NCBI GenBank assembly: GCA_028279875.1
Contig: JANQMU010000003.1
Span: forward strand, 1 to 32,398
Length of the DNA stretch: 32,398 nucleotides
Source of the DNA: Rhizobiaceae bacterium
GTDB lineage: Bacteria; Pseudomonadota; Alphaproteobacteria; Rhizobiales; Rhizobiaceae
Reading direction: 5' to 3'
The notes below the pieces were generated by a model, which was given only the letters and a program-made list of their open reading frames with translations, made no database searches and had not been told where the DNA came from. The translations under genes were made by a program, and so were the position numbers. Positions 31,963 to 32,398 of the stretch are shown here, one piece after another. How positions within the stretch are numbered: the first letter of the stretch is position 1; every line of letters begins with the position of its first letter.

Positions 31963-32398
31963 GCGATATCGAAGAAGCTCTTTCCAACCCGCCGGCCACG
32001 CGGCCGACCTGCCGGCCTTTTGAGGCGCCCGGGTGGACGGGCAAGGATAAGGCGGAGCGGTGGCGCTTAAACGCATGGTGATGGAAGCCGGTGAGAGCCG
32101 ACATCGCCGCGAGGCTCCGCAGCCATAGCCGTGAATCGTGAGCAATTGCCACGTTGAACATGCCGCTATCCGATCCTTTCGGCAGCGGCTAAAAATTTTT
32201 CCTTTAAATTCAATTGTTTATTTTGATTCTTAGCACAACGCCGCCATTCGGAAAACCGAGTAGCGGACCAGAAAACCCGGTCCCATCTAGGGAGCACTAG
32301 AGCGAGTTGTTGTTAGCTTGGTTCATTTGATGGCGGAAAATCGGTTCACTCGGCAAGGCGCGTCGCGCAGCGCGATGTGGTGCATCGGGCAAGCGGCG
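31963..32398. other. Non-coding right edge with AT-rich patch
   Basis: About 430 bp without a supported gene. A run from about 32190 to 32233 is strikingly AT-rich (for example TAAAAATTTTTCCTTTAAAT) in otherwise GC-rich DNA. GACC and GGTC arms near 32267-32283 could form a small hairpin. From about 32298 the sequence resembles intergenic repeats or insertion-sequence ends of rhizobial genomes, but the window stops before this can be judged. Confidence 0.35.
31991..32021 (+). terminator. Possible terminator of the DMT gene
   Basis: Two copies of the self-complementary GCCGGC (31991-31996 and 32011-32016) could pair across a 14-nt loop, followed by CTTTTG. A smaller GGCC-ACGC-GGCC hairpin lies inside. 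It starts 29 bp after the stop codon. The T-run is short, so this is a weak call. Confidence 0.3.

Noticed and set aside
31916..32161. Minus-strand frame of 81 aa near the right edge
   Set aside because: It has no ribosome site or family features and overlaps the 3' end of the transporter gene.
1..32398. CRISPR array, rRNA or prophage genes
   Set aside because: No regularly spaced repeats, rRNA-like sequence or phage proteins were seen.

Overview
The window looks like chromosomal DNA of a GC-rich alphaproteobacterium, most likely of the Rhizobiales/Hyphomicrobiales. The main evidence is the housekeeping run rpmH-rnpA-yidC-engB with pcs (phosphatidylcholine synthase) and argB just downstream. 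Twin-arginine signals, DUF6455, imelysin/DUF1513 and a TVP38/flavin disulfide reductase pair fit the same group. Genus cannot be told from the sequence alone. Genes are tightly packed, with many tail-to-tail gaps of only 5-17 bp.

Layout. 1-110: edge of an insertion sequence (two IS-end direct repeats), next to a complete tRNA-Arg(ACG). 287-5273, minus strand: DUF547 Tat protein, TVP38/TMEM64 membrane protein, MerA/Lpd-like flavin disulfide reductase and a membrane histidine kinase, all reading the same way. 5418-11135, plus strand: a clear sigma70-type promoter, then rpmH, rnpA, yidC, engB, pcs, (msrB on the minus strand) and argB. 11147-13738: crotonase-family protein, DMT transporter and HAD pyrimidine-nucleotidase-like protein. 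13745-16205: a cytochrome P450 and a CruF/DUF422 carotenoid-type membrane protein in a one-nucleotide-spaced pair. 16514-19207: a CHASE-like/PAS/GGDEF/EAL cyclic-di-GMP protein. 19213-23031, minus strand: DUF6455, SDR, ECF sigma factor with SnoaL-like tail, DUF1801 and an MFS exporter with a His-rich tail. 23224-25421: imelysin and DUF1513, the final part of a periplasmic iron-type locus. 25337-28477: a 1046-residue protein joining a TCAD9/APH-like kinase domain to a membrane module, a TolB/FlgO-like N-domain and TPRs. 28736-31962: LysE exporter, DUF1993, an unrecognised small exported protein and a second DMT transporter. The last 430 bp are non-coding, contain an AT-rich patch, and may run into another repeat or mobile element.

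How the parts fit. The plus-strand core makes ribosomal protein L34, RNase P protein, the membrane insertase, a ribosome-assembly GTPase, phosphatidylcholine and an arginine precursor. The rest is accessory: redox and envelope functions, signalling (histidine kinase, c-di-GMP, ECF sigma) and small-molecule export. The most unusual item is the kinase-TolB-TPR fusion at 25337-28477. The P450/CruF-like pair without any other carotenoid gene is second.
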